From contig JAJRVV010000013.1 of NCBI GenBank assembly GCA_024277135.1, positions 1-60,835 on the forward strand: 60,835 nt of DNA. The letters run 5' to 3'. Positions 47,807-56,340 of this stretch are shown in pieces. The notes beneath the pieces are model-generated. The model made no database searches and was not told where the DNA came from. It saw nothing but the letters and a program-made list of their open reading frames with translations. The position numbers were made by a program, and so were the translations under genes. The number at the start of each line of letters is the position of its first letter. Position 1 is the stretch's first letter. The stretch comes from Chloroflexota bacterium (GTDB lineage Bacteria > Chloroflexota > Anaerolineae > Promineifilales > Promineifilaceae).

Positions 47807-49696
47807 ATGTCTTCTGACGCTATTCTGATTCTGATAATCCTGGCCGCCGCCATCGTTCTCTTTGCGACCGAATGGGTGCGGGTGGATGTGGTAGCCATCG
47901 GCGTAGTGGTAGCCCTGATGTTGTCGGGGGTGTTGTCCACGGCTGAGGCGCTGTCTGGCTTCTCGAACACGGCCGTACTCACCATTGCTTCATTGTTCGT
48001 GGTCGGCGGCGCCGTGATGCAAACCGGTCTGGCCGGCATGGTTGGCCGCCGGATTTTGCTGGTGGCTGGTACCAGCGAGTTGCGGTTGATGGTGGTGTTG
48101 ATGACGGCCGTTGCCCTATTGTCCGGCTTCATGAGCGATACTGGCACCGTGGCCGTGCTGCTGCCGGCCGTCGTCATCCTGGCCCGCGAAGCCAAACTCA
48201 ATCCATCTAAACTACTCATCCCGCTTGCTTTTGGCGCATTGTTCGGCGGCGCCATGACCCTCATCGGCACACCGCCCAATATCATCGTTAGCGATTTGCT
48301 CATCGAAAACAACCTGGAGCCGTTCCGCTTTTTTAGTTTTATGCCGATGGGGCTGATTCTTTTGTTGTTAGGTGTCGGTTTTATGGCAGTTGCCGGCCGC
48401 CGGTTGTTACCCGACCGTAAATTGCGGGTTACGGGACAGCCCATCGAGCATCCAGAGGCTTTGGTGGCTCATTACCGCCTGCCCGATAATTTGTTCCGGG
48501 TTCGGGTGCGCCGCCGCTCTCGGCTGGTAGGTTTGTCGTTGGCGGCGGCTGGTTTAGGTCGGGATTTTGATGTGATTGTGCTGGATGTGCTGCGCCGGGT
48601 GGAGCCGCGTCCTGGTTTTCGCCTGGTTCGTTCCCGTCAACAGCCGGTTAATGCGGTTCCGCAGAATGTGGCCCCGCAGCGGGTATCAGTGTTGCCGGGT
48701 ACGGCCGTCATCGAGGTGGACGATGTGCTTTTAGTGCAAGGCGAGGCGGGTGCGGTAGGCAGCGTGGCCGCGGCCTGGAACCTGGGCGTCCAGCCCGCTC
48801 ATGCAGATGACGAAGACGCCCTGATCACCGAAGAAGTTGGCGTGGCCGAAGTGGTGCTGCCACCCCGCTCTCACTTGATTGGACAAACATTGGTGAAGAC
48901 CCGGTTTGGCAAACAGTATGGTCTGACCGTTTTAGGCATCAATCATCGGGGAGACGAAAATCGCCAAGATTTCAAAAATATTCCCCTGACTGTTGGCGAT
49001 ATTTTGCTGGTTCAAGGGCGCTGGCAGAACATTGTTGGGCTGCGGGAAAAACGGCGTGATTTTGTGGTGCTGGGCCAACCAGAGGCGATGATGGGCGCGC
49101 CCAATCAACAAAAGGCAGGGATCGCCTTGCTGGTTTTGTTGGGGATGCTGCTCATCATGATCGCCGGCGCTTTGCCCCTGGCGGCCGCCAGCATGTTAGC
49201 CGGGTTACTGATGGTACTTGCTGGCTGCCTGACAATGGACGAGGCGTATCAGGCGATAGATTGGAAAAGCGTAGTTCTAGTGGCGGGGATGCTGCCTATG
49301 AGCATCGCTTTGGAAAAGGTGGCTTTGGTGGATGCGGCAGCGCAAGGTTTAGTGTTCGGATTGGGTGGTTTTGGGCCGCGGGCGATCCTGGTTGGCCTCT
49401 TCTTGCTCACCTCTTTGTTCACTCAGGTGTTGTCCAATACGGCGACGACGGTGGTGGCGGCGCCCATCGCGTTGGCTGCCGCCCAAACGTTGGGGGTAGC
49501 CCCGCAAGCCTTTTTGATGGCGGTCGCCATTGCCGCTTCCATGGCGTTTGCCTCGCCGGTGGCATCGCCGGTTAATACCCTGGTGATGGGAGCGGGAAAT
49601 TACCGGTTTGGTGATTACTTCAAGGTAGGGCTGCCTATGATTTTACTGGCGTTGACAGCGACGGCCGTTCTCTTGCCCTGGCTCTGGCCATTCTGA
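47807..49696 (+). CDS. SLC13/DASS-type transporter with two RCK_C (TrkA-C) domains
   Basis: Inner-membrane transporter of the SLC13-permease (divalent anion:Na+) superfamily, 629 aa. The N-terminal half has membrane helices and the signature LSGFMSDTGTVAVLLPAVV and AFGALFGGAMTLIGTPPNIIV; a cytoplasmic insert (about 220-420) holds two TrkA-C/RCK_C-like domains (GLSLAAAGLGRDFDVIVLDV ... DVLLVQGE and VVLPPRSHLIGQTLVKTRFG ... GDILLVQGRW); the C-terminal half repeats the transporter motif with QVLSNTATTVVAAPIAL and ASPVNTLVMG. Substrate (sulfate, dicarboxylate or phosphate) cannot be told. It starts within 13 bp of the upstream terminator, so it needs its own promoter or readthrough. Confidence 0.85.
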   Translation: MSSDAILILIILAAAIVLFATEWVRVDVVAIGVVVALMLSGVLSTAEALSGFSNTAVLTIASLFVVGGAVMQTGLAGMVGRRILLVAGTSELRLMVVLMTAVALLSGFMSDTGTVAVLLPAVVILAREAKLNPSKLLIPLAFGALFGGAMTLIGTPPNIIVSDLLIENNLEPFRFFSFMPMGLILLLLGVGFMAVAGRRLLPDRKLRVTGQPIEHPEALVAHYRLPDNLFRVRVRRRSRLVGLSLAAAGLGRDFDVIVLDVLRRVEPRPGFRLVRSRQQPVNAVPQNVAPQRVSVLPGTAVIEVDDVLLVQGEAGAVGSVAAAWNLGVQPAHADDEDALITEEVGVAEVVLPPRSHLIGQTLVKTRFGKQYGLTVLGINHRGDENRQDFKNIPLTVGDILLVQGRWQNIVGLREKRRDFVVLGQPEAMMGAPNQQKAGIALLVLLGMLLIMIAGALPLAAASMLAGLLMVLAGCLTMDEAYQAIDWKSVVLVAGMLPMSIALEKVALVDAAAQGLVFGLGGFGPRAILVGLFLLTSLFTQVLSNTATTVVAAPIALAAAQTLGVAPQAFLMAVAIAASMAFASPVASPVNTLVMGAGNYRFGDYFKVGLPMILLALTATAVLLPWLWPF

Positions 49697-49803
49697 TTTG
49701 AAAATTCATAAAAACAGGGTATGCTATTTATGATTGATTAGGTCCGTGTTGATCCGGCCGTTGGTTATGGCTCACACTGGAAAATAGTTTAGGAGATAGA
49801 AAG

Positions 49804-50163
49804 TTGGCGAAGAAATTGTATGTAGGGAATCTGTCGTTTCAAGCGACGGAAGAGCAGGTACGCGACCTGTTCGAGCCATTTGGGACCATTGAGTCTGTAG
49901 CCATGATCACGGATCGTGACACGGGCCGGTTCCGTGGTTTTTGTTTTGTGGAAATGTCCCCTTCGGAGGCCGACGCCGCCATTTCAGCCCTGGACGGACA
50001 GGAAGTGATGGGCCGGACGCTGCGTGTAAATGAAGCCCGTCCTCGTGAGGATCGAGGTGGTCGTCGCGGCGGCGGCAACCGAGGCCGTGGCGGCGGCAAT
50101 CGCGGCTTTGGCGGCAACCGGCGGGATGATTTCCCGGACAGCGGCGGCGGCCGTCGCTGGTAA
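49804..50163 (+). CDS. RRM-type RNA-binding protein with glycine-rich tail
   Basis: A 119-aa bacterial RRM protein like the cold-inducible Rbp proteins of cyanobacteria. The RNA recognition motif has RNP2 (LYVGNL, residues 5-10) and RNP1 (RGFCFVEM, about 44-51) with the usual four-stranded fold through about residue 78, and the tail is rich in Gly-Arg (RGGRRGGGNRGRGGGNRGF). Start: TTG at 49804, fixed by AGGAGATAGAAA just upstream. A terminator follows. Likely function: RNA chaperone, with expression dependent on growth condition or cold (family knowledge, not shown). Confidence 0.92.
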   Translation: MAKKLYVGNLSFQATEEQVRDLFEPFGTIESVAMITDRDTGRFRGFCFVEMSPSEADAAISALDGQEVMGRTLRVNEARPREDRGGRRGGGNRGRGGGNRGFGGNRRDDFPDSGGGRRW

Positions 50164-50183
50164 TCGTTAGAGTACACATTGAG

Positions 50184-50211
50184 AAAAGACCGGTTTAGCC
50201 GGTCTTTTTTT
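50184..50211 (+). terminator. Intrinsic terminator after the RRM gene
   Basis: AAAAGACCGG, a TTTAG-type loop, CCGGTCTTTTTTT: a perfect stem with a T run 20 bp after the stop. Confidence 0.95.
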
Positions 50212-50217
50212 GTGTCG

Positions 50218-50264
50218 GGCGAATGAATTCGCGGCGACATTTGCTAAGTCGATCTTCGCCGACT
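50218..50264. repeat. 47-bp dispersed two-hairpin repeat, copy B
   Basis: GGCGAATGAATTCGCGGCGAC followed by a hairpin AGTCGATCTTCGCCGACT. Compared with copy A (15179-15225) both arms of the second hairpin have changed together (CCAC/GTGG to CGAT/GCCG), so pairing is preserved. Confidence 0.65.
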
Positions 50265-50269
50265 GAGGC

Positions 50270-51868
50270 CTAATTGTTGAGCAGGTTGGTGAGGCGGTAA
50301 ACCTGGCGGCGGATGGCGGCGGCTTCGGCGGAGGTGGCGGGGCGGGGTTGGCCCCCAGGCTGAACGATAGCGGGAATGAGTTCGAGTTGGCGCACGCCAT
50401 CCGCATCTAACCAGAGTTGGAGCACGGCCGTTTCCGGCGGCCCGGTGATATCAAACGCAAAGTTCCCCAAACTGTAGACGATGACGCCATTTTGATAGAA
50501 CTCAATCCCTTGCAGGACGTGGGGGTGGTGGCCGATGACCAACGCCGCGCCTGCTTCGATAGCAGCATGGGCGGCGGCCGTTTGCGCTTCGCCCGGCGCT
50601 TCGATGTATTCCAGGCCGCTGTGCAACAACACAATGACTAAATCGGCCTGGATTTTAGCCTGGGCTACATCTTGTCGGATGCGCTCCGGATCAGCCCAGG
50701 CGACGCCGGGCGCATCGGCCGTCGCCGTCCAGTCGGCCGTGTCAAACCCGTTGCTGGCCTCCACCGGCACATGAACGTAAGCCAAAAGTGCCAGCCGGAT
50801 GCCGTTGATTTCCTGGATGAGGGGGGCATGGGCGGCCGTCTCATTTTCCCCGGCGCCGATGGCGGCGATGTTCTGCACTGCCAGTAAATCGCGGGCTTGC
50901 AACAGCGCTTCCGCGCCGTAATCCATGGCGTGGTTATTGGCGAAGGAGAGGATGTCGAACCCGGCCAGCGCCAGAGCGGCAGCGGCTTCTGGCGGGGATT
51001 GGAAGGGGTATCGTTTTTCTTCTGGCGCGCCGGCGTCGCCCAGGGCGGTTTCCAGGTTGCCCAGAGCCAGGTCGCTTTGGCTGAGGATGGGCTGGAATTG
51101 GGCGAAGGGGAAGGTGAGGTCGCCCTGGGTCAAATACCAGCCCAGAGTGCGGGAGAGCATGATGTCGCCAACGGCCGTCATCGTCACCATTTCCTCATCC
51201 ATTTCTTCGCGTAGCCAATGTGAGATGGCGGCCGCAACCTCCTCCAAGCCATCATCGGCCCGCAGCGACCAGGCGGTTTGCAAGGGATAATCGGGATCGG
51301 TGGGATGACGGCCGTCCACGCGCAGCGGTTTCAAATCCGGCGTCAGCTCGGCCCAGGGCATCGCGGTGACGAGCGGGCGGCCGTCTGACAGGATGGCGCG
51401 GGCGTCCGATTCGGTGACGTTTTCCCATTCGCTGGTGAAGGGGACGGCTAGAATCAGCGGCTCCTGATGAACGAGTTGGCCGCTTTCGTTGGCGATCAGC
51501 GCCACGTCTGCCAGACCATCGGCTAGATCGGCGGCGGGATCGTCGCTGATCAGCAGTTGCCATCGCCGACGGCCGCCGGTCGAGAGAGTGGCGATGGCGC
51601 GTTCGCCGGCCGTTTGCCATTGTGTGGGGACGGCGAATCGAATGAGGGGCATGGCCGTCGCCGTCGGCGTCGGCGTGACGGTGGGGGTGGGGGTGGGTAC
51701 GGCCGTCGCCGTTGGCGGCGTTGGCGTCATGGTTGCTTGTTGAGCGGCAGCCGTTGGTTGTTGGCTGTTAACCGTTATCTGTTGATTGTTAATCGTTACT
51801 TGTTGGCAGGCGGCCAGGAGGACGGCCGTCATCAGCCAGAGAAAGCGGGCGGGTTGAGTGAAATTCAT
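50270..51868 (-). CDS. CapA-family lipoprotein
   Basis: Surface lipoprotein of 532 aa, resembling the poly-gamma-glutamate capsule protein CapA. Signal and lipobox (LLAAC at the end of an N-terminal helix) are followed by a low-complexity part (TINNQQITVNSQQPTAAAQQ, from a heptamer array), a Pro/Thr stalk, a periplasmic-binding-protein-like segment (LIRFAVPTQWQTAGE ... about 75-220) and the CapA metallophosphatase-like domain: TAVGDIMLSRTL, LALGNLETALG, SFANNHAMDYG, ALVIGHHPHVLQG, VIVYSLGNFAFD. The start chosen is the ATG at 51868, which overlaps the vanY-like stop (ATGA). It sits behind a D,D-carboxypeptidase, so both act on the wall or surface polymer. Confidence 0.82.
   Translation of the reverse strand: MNFTQPARFLWLMTAVLLAACQQVTINNQQITVNSQQPTAAAQQATMTPTPPTATAVPTPTPTVTPTPTATAMPLIRFAVPTQWQTAGERAIATLSTGGRRRWQLLISDDPAADLADGLADVALIANESGQLVHQEPLILAVPFTSEWENVTESDARAILSDGRPLVTAMPWAELTPDLKPLRVDGRHPTDPDYPLQTAWSLRADDGLEEVAAAISHWLREEMDEEMVTMTAVGDIMLSRTLGWYLTQGDLTFPFAQFQPILSQSDLALGNLETALGDAGAPEEKRYPFQSPPEAAAALALAGFDILSFANNHAMDYGAEALLQARDLLAVQNIAAIGAGENETAAHAPLIQEINGIRLALLAYVHVPVEASNGFDTADWTATADAPGVAWADPERIRQDVAQAKIQADLVIVLLHSGLEYIEAPGEAQTAAAHAAIEAGAALVIGHHPHVLQGIEFYQNGVIVYSLGNFAFDITGPPETAVLQLWLDADGVRQLELIPAIVQPGGQPRPATSAEAAAIRRQVYRLTNLLNN
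51750..51807. repeat. In-frame heptamer array in the capA-like gene
   Basis: GTTGGTT, GTTGGCT, GTTAACC, GTTATCT, GTTGATT, GTTAATC, GTTACTT units (plus strand), read on the minus strand as Gln/Asn/Thr-rich residues directly after the lipobox. Confidence 0.8.
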
Positions 51869-52755
51869 GGCAGGCAGGGGATGGGTTGTGTGTCCAATAG
51901 GTAGGCTGTTAAAAAAGTTTCGTTTTCGTACAGCAAGGTCGCCATCTCCACGCCCACAAAACGGTAATGCCACGGTTCGTAATAAAAGCCGGTCAGGTCA
52001 AAGGCGTCACGGGGGTAGCTGAGGGTGAAACCGTAGCGGCGGGCGTTTGCCAGCAGCCATTCTCCTTCGCTGGTTTGGAAGAAATAGGTGTGGAATTGCA
52101 GCGATTCATCGCCGGTGATCTCGACCAGTTCCGGCGAGGTGAAATCAATCGTTGTGCCCAATTGGTGTTCGCTGAATCCGGGCGGCGCGCTCAGAATTTG
52201 GGCGCGGTCCGGGAATTGATTCTGCCATTTTTGGTAGGCGATGGCCTGGGCGCTGTAACTGCGGTAGCCGGAGACGATGATGGGCTTCAGGCCGACGGCC
52301 TGCATGTCGCCCACCATGTTGACCAGCGGGGCGACGATGATCTCCCGCACTTCTGTGGGGTAGCCCAGGGTGATGTCTGCCGATAAGTAATCAGCCAGGG
52401 GAACCAGGTCAGAAGGCGCAAAATCGCGGCTGAGGCCGTAGCTGGTGGTGACGAGGGTTAACAGGTCGCCGCCGGGCTGGCGTTGGGCGCAAGGGGCGAT
52501 GGGGGTGGCGGCGGCGGTGGGGCGGGGGGTGTTTGTGGGGGTTGCGGTTGGCGATGGGGCGGCGGTGGGCACGGCCGTCGGCGTGGCCGGGGGCCGGGGG
52601 GTGGGTTCGGCGGTTGGTGAGATGGTGGCGGTGGGGAGGACGGCCGTTGGCGGCGTAACCGCAGCCGCAGAAATGGGGGACGGCGCTGGTGGCTGGCAAC
52701 CAATCAACCCCAACAAGAATACCGACCACCAGAGGTAAATAAGTCGTTTCTTCAT
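51865..52755 (-). CDS. D-alanyl-D-alanine carboxypeptidase, VanY/M15B type lipoprotein
   Basis: Zinc D,D-carboxypeptidase that trims peptidoglycan stem peptides; 296 aa. The start at 52755 gives a signal peptide and lipobox (LLGLIGC), a Pro/Thr-rich stalk (about 20-80) and the M15B domain with VSGYRSYSAQAIAYQ, the zinc-binding SEHQLGTTIDFTSP (His...Asp) and EPWHYRFVG with the last His. Stop and next start overlap (ATGA), so it is coupled with the CapA-like lipoprotein. The longer frame starting at 52791 adds 12 residues before the signal peptide and is less likely. Confidence 0.88.
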   Translation of the reverse strand: MKKRLIYLWWSVFLLGLIGCQPPAPSPISAAAVTPPTAVLPTATISPTAEPTPRPPATPTAVPTAAPSPTATPTNTPRPTAAATPIAPCAQRQPGGDLLTLVTTSYGLSRDFAPSDLVPLADYLSADITLGYPTEVREIIVAPLVNMVGDMQAVGLKPIIVSGYRSYSAQAIAYQKWQNQFPDRAQILSAPPGFSEHQLGTTIDFTSPELVEITGDESLQFHTYFFQTSEGEWLLANARRYGFTLSYPRDAFDLTGFYYEPWHYRFVGVEMATLLYENETFLTAYLLDTQPIPCLP

Positions 52756-52836
52756 GGATGCTGATTGTAGCTCGGTTTCAGTTTTGCCCAAAGAGTGATA
52801 TAAAGATGGCAGGTTCGTAACCGAAGGCGGAAGTGG

Positions 52837-53778
52837 ATGATGAATTTGCGGAATTTGTTTTGGCTGATCATGCTGGCGTCGCTTTGGGGGCCATCATTTT
52901 TGTTCATTAAAGTAGCGGTAGCGGATATTCCGCCCTTAACCTTGGTGCTGGGCCGCGTCGGCATTGGGGCGGTTTTGCTCACCCTGCTTTTGTGGTTTCG
53001 GGGGCAGCAGTTGCCTCGTTCCTGGCAGGTCTGGCGCCGGCTCGCTTTTATGGCGCTGGTGCAGACCACGATCCCTTTTGTCCTCTTCGCCTGGGGCGAG
53101 CAGTACATTGACAGCGCCCTGGCTTCGATTTTTAATGGGGCTACGCCGCTGTTTACGATTTTGCTGGCTCATTTTTTTGTGGCGGATGATCGGTTGAATC
53201 TGGCGAAATCTGTGGGGGTGGTGGTGGGTTTTGGCGGGCTGATTTTGTTGATACTGCCGGCGATCCAGACCGGGGTGACGGCTACCTTTTGGGGGCTGCT
53301 GGCGGTGGCGGCGGCCGCGGCCTTGTATGGGGCGGCCATGATTTATTCCCGTCTGCATTTGCGCGGTTTACCCTCTTTGGTTGCCCCTACTGGTCAGATG
53401 TTGATGACGACGCTGTATCTGCTGCCGCTGTCTCTTTTGTGGGAACGGCCGTACACCATCCCCATGCCCTCTCTCGCATCTTTTGCTTCCCTGGCAGCGT
53501 TGGGTGTGTTGGGCACGGCCGTCGCCTTCGTTGTGTTCTATCACCTGGTGGAAATTGCCGATCCCAGCTATGTCTCCATGGTGACTTACCTGATTCCGGT
53601 CATCGGCGTGATTTTGGGCGTAGCAGTGTTGGGCGAGCGGTTGACCTGGTTTGCCTATGCCGGGTCGCTGCTGATTTTGCTGGGCGTTTTGTTTGTCAAT
53701 GGCTTGCCGGGATGGCGGATGGGGTGGCTGCGCCGCCCGAAACGACGGCCCGATTTTTCGGAGGGCAGTTGTGATTGA
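52837..53778 (+). CDS. EamA/DMT family transporter
   Basis: Inner-membrane drug/metabolite transporter, 313 aa with ten predicted membrane helices in two EamA halves: LRNLFWLIMLASLWGPSFLF and [17 protein letters not shown] open the first, ALYGAAMIYSRLHLRGLPSL and VVFYHLVEIADPSYVSMVTYLIPVIGVILGVAVLGE form the second. The substrate is probably an amino acid or metabolite but cannot be read from sequence. The gene is divergent from the VanY-like gene by 80 bp and ends just before a truncated hydrolase. Confidence 0.88.
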   Translation: MMNLRNLFWLIMLASLWGPSFLFIKVAVADIPPLTLVLGRVGIGAVLLTLLLWFRGQQLPRSWQVWRRLAFMALVQTTIPFVLFAWGEQYIDSALASIFNGATPLFTILLAHFFVADDRLNLAKSVGVVVGFGGLILLILPAIQTGVTATFWGLLAVAAAAALYGAAMIYSRLHLRGLPSLVAPTGQMLMTTLYLLPLSLLWERPYTIPMPSLASFASLAALGVLGTAVAFVVFYHLVEIADPSYVSMVTYLIPVIGVILGVAVLGERLTWFAYAGSLLILLGVLFVNGLPGWRMGWLRRPKRRPDFSEGSCD

Positions 53779-53820
53779 AGTGATCGAACAGATTGAAAAT
53801 GGGATTGAACGGGTGATGGT

Positions 53821-54162
53821 TTGCGGAGTGGGGTTGGGAGACGCGCGCGCATTTCGCCGGAGAAACTTCACGCCAAAGTTGGGCCAGAGTCCCTGTGGGT
53901 ATTGATGCAGCACAACCCTGTGCAATGGCGGCCGGCGCGGGATGTGAAGACGCCCTTGCTGTGGTTGGCTGGCGGCGGCGATAGCATGATCAAAGAGTCG
54001 TGGCAGCGGAAATCGGCCGCGCATTATGGGGCAAAGTATGTGATGATTCCGAATGAAGGGCATAATTTGATGATGGAACGCAGCTCCCGGCAAGCGGCGG
54101 AAATGATTCGAGATTCAGTAGATCCAAAATCTGCCACGAATTGCACAAATTTCACGAATTAA
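53821..54162 (+). pseudogene. C-terminal remnant of an alpha/beta hydrolase
   Basis: The open frame encodes the last third of an alpha/beta-hydrolase (lysophospholipase-like): VKTPLLWLAGGGDSMI supplies the acid residue strand and MIPNEGHNLMME the catalytic histidine, while the nucleophile-elbow half is missing. A single base frame from 53776 upstream reads unrelated sequence. The last 12 residues (DPKSATNCTNFTN) and the stop come from a 92-bp dispersed repeat (54116-54207), so the original C-terminus was also replaced. Not a functional enzyme on this evidence. Confidence 0.6.
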
Positions 54163-54207
54163 GAACGTGTTTTTCGTGTAATTCGTGGCATTCGTGGCGA
54201 AAATCTT
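54116..54207. repeat. 92-bp dispersed repeat, copy 1
   Basis: Runs from CAGTAGATC to GCGAAAATCTT and contains the inverted pair GCCACGAATT/AATTCGTGGC. The copy at 56566-56657 matches at 88 of 92 positions. It provides the 3' end of the hydrolase remnant. Confidence 0.9.
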
Positions 54208-54299
54208 GATCTACTGGGATTGGCTGTTGACGTTGGGTTTGGATTGAGGGAGAAGGGAGTAAGAGAAACGGCCGTCAACCCATCTAAGCGACATAGTTG

Positions 54300-54414
54300 A
54301 GAGGACCTAAACAATCAGGAAAGTCACATCTCGGTCAGACGGCGGCCTGGACGGTTCAAGTCAAAAGGCATCAGCCAACTGCCAGATGAAAAATAAACCA
54401 TTTTGGTGTCCTCT
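54300..54414 (+). promoter_or_regulatory. Structured leader of the 38-residue ORF
   Basis: AGAGGAC (54300-54306) pairs perfectly with GTCCTCT (54408-54414), closing a 115-nt domain with inner stems such as GGCA/TGCC (about 54367-54384) and GTC-AG/CCTGGAC. The closing arm ends five bases before the AAGGAG ribosome binding site, an aptamer-like geometry. No known riboswitch class was recognised. Confidence 0.45.
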
Positions 54415-54430
54415 TAAAAAGGAGTTCACC

Positions 54431-54547
54431 ATGTTTGACTTAGCGGTTGTTTTCGTTTACACGTTTTTCCTGGGGGTGACGGCCGTCTCCGTCGGTACTA
54501 TCTTAAAGCCATTGTTTAAAGATGACGAAGTCTGCCAAACCTGTTGA
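54431..54547 (+). CDS. 38-residue membrane microprotein with terminal CxxC
   Basis: An ATG nine bases after AAAAAGGAG opens a 38-codon frame: one transmembrane helix (VVFVYTFFLGVTAVSVGTIL), a short basic/acidic turn (KPLFKDDE) and a C-terminal CQTC. Strong ribosome binding site, coding-like composition and a perfect heptamer hairpin behind it (54566-54602) make it a convincing small gene. The CxxC end could bind metal or form a disulfide. No family recognised. Confidence 0.6.
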   Translation: MFDLAVVFVYTFFLGVTAVSVGTILKPLFKDDEVCQTC

Positions 54548-54565
54548 TGAACAGGGTTGCGATTT

Positions 54566-54602
54566 GGAGAGTGGAGAGTGAAATCTCCACTCTCCACTCT
54601 CC
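54566..54602. terminator. Heptamer-based hairpin, possible terminator
   Basis: GGAGAGTGGAGAGTG, an AAAT loop and CTCCACTCTCCACTCTCC form a perfect 15-bp stem made of GGAGAGT heptamers, between two convergent genes. No T run follows on either strand, so termination is uncertain. Confidence 0.5.
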
Positions 54603-54608
54603 GATCAA

Positions 54609-55640
54609 CTACTCTTTGACGGTTTGCGTGCTGATGTCAACGCCGGGTCGAATCACTTTCTCATAAGCATCGAATTGGCGGGTGACGCGCATCCCCGCTT
54701 TTTCGTAGAGCCGAGTAGCCCCGGTCAGGCTGGCGGCGTCCACGCCCAGACCAACCCGCTTTTGCCCCCGTTCCTGGAAAATGCGGAAGGTGTGATGCAG
54801 CAGCGCCAATGCTAACCCTTGCCGCCGCCACGGCCGTCTCACGCCCAATTCATCCACAAACCCCATCTCTTTATCTTCAGCCAGATATTTGCGACAGAGG
54901 GAGACCCCGGCGATCTCGCCGTCGTCCGTGGCCAGGAACCAGAGCGCGGGATCATGCGCTTCGTCAGTTTCGTTCCAATGCCGCCACCGTTTGAGTTCCT
55001 CTTCCTCTTTGCTGGCTACAAAGCCCCAATGGTCTTTGAAAGCGTCCTCGATGGCGTGGTAGACGGCCGTTAAATCCGGCTTGTTGGCAAAGGTCATCAC
55101 CTGGATATTTTCCGGCCAGGCGGGTTCCGGGATAGGCTGATCCAGTTCGATCTCCATGCGCCAGAAATGGCGGATCAACCTCATGCCTCGCTCCTGGAAG
55201 AGCTGTTTGGCCGGTTCATACCCGCTGAACGAGCCGCAGCGCATTGCTATCCGCGCCTCTTTTGGCGCGCGGGGGGTGGCTTGTTTCACTCGTTGCTCCG
55301 CCCAGTTTAAGAGGTGCGTGCCGATGCCCATCCCTTCAAACTCAGGGTGTACCCGGCCAAATACCCAGAGTTGGACGGGCGGATCGGCCAAATCCCACAC
55401 CGCGATATAGCCCACGATTTGCCCATCCGGCGCGCAGATGACGCGGGTCGAGTTGTCCATATCAAATCCGGGGGTTTCCCACTCGTTTTTCATTTCGCTT
55501 TCGTCGGTATCCGGTTTGCCGATCATGAAATGAGCGCAAGTGTTGATTAACTCGGCCGTTTCGGTCACATCGCGCATGGTTGCCGGACGGGTGGCAAAAC
55601 CCTCTGGAAGCCCTGTTTGTTTTTGTTTGACTGCTAACAT
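54609..55640 (-). CDS. Tandem GNAT acetyltransferase
   Basis: A 343-aa protein with two GNAT domains, as in mycothiol-synthase-like (MshD) enzymes. Domain 1 (about 15-170) has VIGYIAVWDLADPPVQLWVFGRVHPEFEGMGIGTHLL as motif A; domain 2 (about 190-335) has VSLCRKYLAEDKEMGFVDELGVRRPWRRQGLALALLHHTF and VGLGVDAASLTGATRLYEKAGM. The ATG at 55640 is chosen because GAGAGGAAATT precedes it; the frame is open to 55673. It lies 13 bp downstream of a HAD hydrolase on the same strand, so the pair is probably cotranscribed. Substrate unknown. Confidence 0.85.
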   Translation of the reverse strand: MLAVKQKQTGLPEGFATRPATMRDVTETAELINTCAHFMIGKPDTDESEMKNEWETPGFDMDNSTRVICAPDGQIVGYIAVWDLADPPVQLWVFGRVHPEFEGMGIGTHLLNWAEQRVKQATPRAPKEARIAMRCGSFSGYEPAKQLFQERGMRLIRHFWRMEIELDQPIPEPAWPENIQVMTFANKPDLTAVYHAIEDAFKDHWGFVASKEEEELKRWRHWNETDEAHDPALWFLATDDGEIAGVSLCRKYLAEDKEMGFVDELGVRRPWRRQGLALALLHHTFRIFQERGQKRVGLGVDAASLTGATRLYEKAGMRVTRQFDAYEKVIRPGVDISTQTVKE

Positions 55641-55653
55641 AATTTCCTCTCGA

Positions 55654-56280
55654 TTACTGTCTCGCTTGTTCAAATTTAATGTTTACGCCCAGTCGTTCCA
55701 ATTCTTCTGGTAAGTTGGCAGCCGGGGTGAAGTGAACGGCCGTCATCCCCAATTCACGGGCGGCGGCGATGTTGTGGGCGAAATCATCAATGAACACACA
55801 CTCGGCCGGTTGGCGGCCCAACCGGGCCATTGCCCGCTGGTAGATTTCTGGCCGGGGTTTCATGATCCCTTCCTCGGCCGAAACCACGATCAGGTCAAAC
55901 GCATCGGCGATGCCGTATTCTTCGTTTAAAGCCCAGCGCAGGTTATCGGTGGCGTTGCTGATGACGGCCGTTTGATGATGGGCGCGCAGTTGGCGAATGA
56001 GGCTGACGAGCCGGGAATCCAGCACATCGCCCGCCCAAAAAGCGCGGCGGAAATCGCGCAAGCCTTCATGGGAAAGTTGTAACTGCTCGCCAACCCACTG
56101 CCACAAAGCATCGTTGCTGATCTCGCCGCGCTGCGCTTTTTGCCCCATTTTGCTGTTAAAAACGATTTGTTCCGATTCCCATTCGGCCAAACCTAACTTG
56201 TTTTCCAACGTGCGGCGGCTGCGATAATCTTCGGTGCGAATGAGAACGCCGCCAACATCGAATATAATTGCTTGAATCAT
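55654..56280 (-). CDS. HAD family hydrolase (haloacid dehalogenase-like phosphatase)
   Basis: A 208-aa HAD phosphatase. Motif I IIFDVGGVLI with nucleophile Asp8, motif II in TAVISNATDN (Ser), motif III Lys in EEGIMKPRPEIY, motif IV FIDDFAHNIAAARELGM. It resembles the small subfamily with YihX-type FDxGGV motifs, which dephosphorylate sugar phosphates. It begins at ATG 56280 close to a tandem terminator pair on the same strand (56302-56378), so readthrough or its own promoter must feed it. Cotranscribed with the tandem GNAT gene. Confidence 0.88.
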   Translation of the reverse strand: MIQAIIFDVGGVLIRTEDYRSRRTLENKLGLAEWESEQIVFNSKMGQKAQRGEISNDALWQWVGEQLQLSHEGLRDFRRAFWAGDVLDSRLVSLIRQLRAHHQTAVISNATDNLRWALNEEYGIADAFDLIVVSAEEGIMKPRPEIYQRAMARLGRQPAECVFIDDFAHNIAAARELGMTAVHFTPAANLPEELERLGVNIKFEQARQ

Positions 56281-56301
56281 CGTTTACTCCATTTTCAAAA
56301 C

Positions 56302-56334
56302 AAAAAGACGTGGACTCAATGCCCACGCCTTTTC
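56302..56334 (-). terminator. Terminator hairpin, minus strand
   Basis: On the minus strand CGTGG...CCACG (56309-56327) is followed by TCTTTTTG; it overlaps a seven-codon ATG frame. It lies 20-50 bp before the HAD gene start. Confidence 0.5.
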
Positions 56335-56340
56335 GCCATA

